Below, one piece after another: positions 5,073 through 6,092 of a stretch of DNA of 6,092 nt. Position numbers and translations under genes: made by a program. Below the pieces are notes generated by a model. That model saw nothing but the letters and a program-made list of their open reading frames with translations, did no database searches and was not told the DNA's origin. This DNA is from Clostridia bacterium (GTDB lineage Bacteria > Bacillota_A > Clostridia > Christensenellales > Aristaeellaceae): the NCBI GenBank assembly GCA_017530275.1, contig JAFXMP010000063.1, forward strand, positions 1 through 6,092. Reading direction: 5' to 3'. The stretch's first letter is position 1; each line of letters starts with the position of its first letter.

Positions 5073-6092
5073 ATGCTCAGGATTCGTCTTGCTTCCCCAT
5101 CGGCAGGCGTTCGGACGGTGCCAGGCCTGCCTTCCTGGATGCCAGGCCTGCTTTCTGCCCGGGGTATAACCACGGAGGCGGAAGCCCGGCAGTTTCTCCA
5201 TCCGGCTCTGGATCAGATGCTGCCGCCCCTTGCGCTGCACCAGATGCAAAAAGCCCGTGACCTGCTTTTAGAAGCGCGGGACCAGGGGAAAAAGACGGTG
5301 ATTTATGGGGATTACGACGTGGACGGGGTATGCGCCTCCGCCATCCTGTGGGAAGCGTTGGGCATGCTGGGGATGGAGCGCGATGTGTACATCCCAGACC
5401 GGCACCGGGAGGGGTACGGCCTGAATCTTTCCGCAGTGGAAAGCCTGGCGCAGACGCATCATGTGCTGGTGACGGTGGACTGCGGCATCACCAGCGTTTC
5501 AGAGGTGCTTAGAGCCCGGGAATTAGGTATGGATGTGATCGTGACCGACCATCACCGCCACGGGGAGGAATTGCCGCCTGCCTGCGCGGTGGTTTCGCCG
5601 CTTTTGGGGGATTATCCCTTTTCGTTTCTGTGCGGGGCGGGCGTGGCTTGGAAGCTTGCTCTGGCGCTGCTGGGGGACAAGGCCCTGCCGCTTCTGGAAA
5701 TCGCCGCTCTGGCTACGGTGGCCGATATGGTGCCGCTCACCGGAGAAAACCGGGTAATTGCCGCATTAGGACTGGAAGGGCTGGCGCACACCCGCCGCCC
5801 CGGCCTGCGGTCGGTGATGGAAAGGACTGGCATCCATGGGAGCGTTTCCAGCGAACAGGTGGCATTCCAGATCGCTCCCCGTATGAATGCCTGCGGACGC
5901 TTGGAATCCGCCCGGACCGCTCTGGACATGCTGCTGACTCGGGACGAAATACGGGCGGATGAACTGGCCCTGAAAATGGAAAAGCTGAACCAGCAGCGCA
6001 AGGACCAGGAGGCCCTCGTATTGGAGGAAGCACTGGATCAGGTGAGACGGATGGATCTTGTGAAAGAAAAGGCCATCGTGGTGCGGGGGGAA
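5073..6092 (+). CDS. recJ: Single-stranded-DNA-specific exonuclease RecJ, N-terminal 340 residues (cut by window edge)
   Basis: RecJ degrades single-stranded DNA 5'-3' in recombinational and mismatch repair in the cytosol. The frame is open from an ATG with GGAGG six bases upstream to the end of the window. After LLSARGITTEAEARQFLHP (26-44) come the DHH-family motifs: YGDYDVDGVCASAIL (78-92, metal-binding Asp80/82/84), VTVDCGI (133-139), VTDHH (157-161) and LATVADMVPL (213-222). PDRHREGYGLNLSAVESL, CGAGVAWKLALALL and QIAPRMNACGRLESA (266-280) are also typical. The window ends at KAIVVRGE, just before the usual H-PGVIGIVASR stretch, so the rest of the catalytic core and the OB and C-terminal domains lie outside. 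An earlier ATG at 5068 is too close to the ribosome site and is in another frame. All catalytic residues that can be checked are present. Confidence 0.95.
   Translation, partial: MLRIRLASPSAGVRTVPGLPSWMPGLLSARGITTEAEARQFLHPALDQMLPPLALHQMQKARDLLLEARDQGKKTVIYGDYDVDGVCASAILWEALGMLGMERDVYIPDRHREGYGLNLSAVESLAQTHHVLVTVDCGITSVSEVLRARELGMDVIVTDHHRHGEELPPACAVVSPLLGDYPFSFLCGAGVAWKLALALLGDKALPLLEIAALATVADMVPLTGENRVIAALGLEGLAHTRRPGLRSVMERTGIHGSVSSEQVAFQIAPRMNACGRLESARTALDMLLTRDEIRADELALKMEKLNQQRKDQEALVLEEALDQVRRMDLVKEKAIVVRGE

Overview
The window reads as chromosomal DNA of a moderately GC-rich Bacillota, most likely a gut-type Clostridia. The reasons are AGGAGG-type Shine-Dalgarno (SD) sites, TTGACA/TATAAT promoters with 17-bp spacers, and the gene neighbourhoods M50 protease-scpA-scpB and secD-like-recJ. 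The lineage is an inference from gene content and style, not from a marker gene.

There are two gene blocks on opposite strands. The left block (about 1-3500) is on the minus strand. Read in the direction of transcription it holds a site-2-type M50 membrane protease (2512-3438), scpA (1640-2395) and scpB (1102-1653), then a 336-bp gene-free stretch, then a Nudix hydrolase (313-765) and the start of phosphopentomutase deoB (1-300, cut by the window edge). The right block is on the plus strand: a divergent SecD-like membrane protein (3700-5007), an intrinsic terminator (5017-5050) and the first 340 codons of recJ (5073-6092, cut by the edge). The blocks diverge from 3439-3699, where each has a recognisable sigma-A-type promoter.

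Functionally, ScpA and ScpB are the kleisin and winged-helix partners of the SMC chromosome-segregation complex. The Nudix/DeoB pair suggests nucleotide clean-up and nucleoside salvage. RecJ is a single-strand exonuclease of repair. The SecD-like protein has the fold order of SecD but lacks the conserved proton-pathway Asp and is not followed by secF.

The least explained DNA is 843-1103, an almost unbroken run of eight perfect or near-perfect inverted repeats ending in a plus-strand terminator that abuts the scpB stop codon. A second long palindrome (2408-2454) lies just before scpA, which has no visible SD. These two intergenic elements, the SecD-like protein, an out-of-frame upstream ORF at its start, a roughly 90-residue insert in the M50 protease, and the loss of recognisable DeoB sequence after about residue 68 are the points worth a second look. 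I found no CRISPR array, tRNA, rRNA, transposase gene or phage gene.
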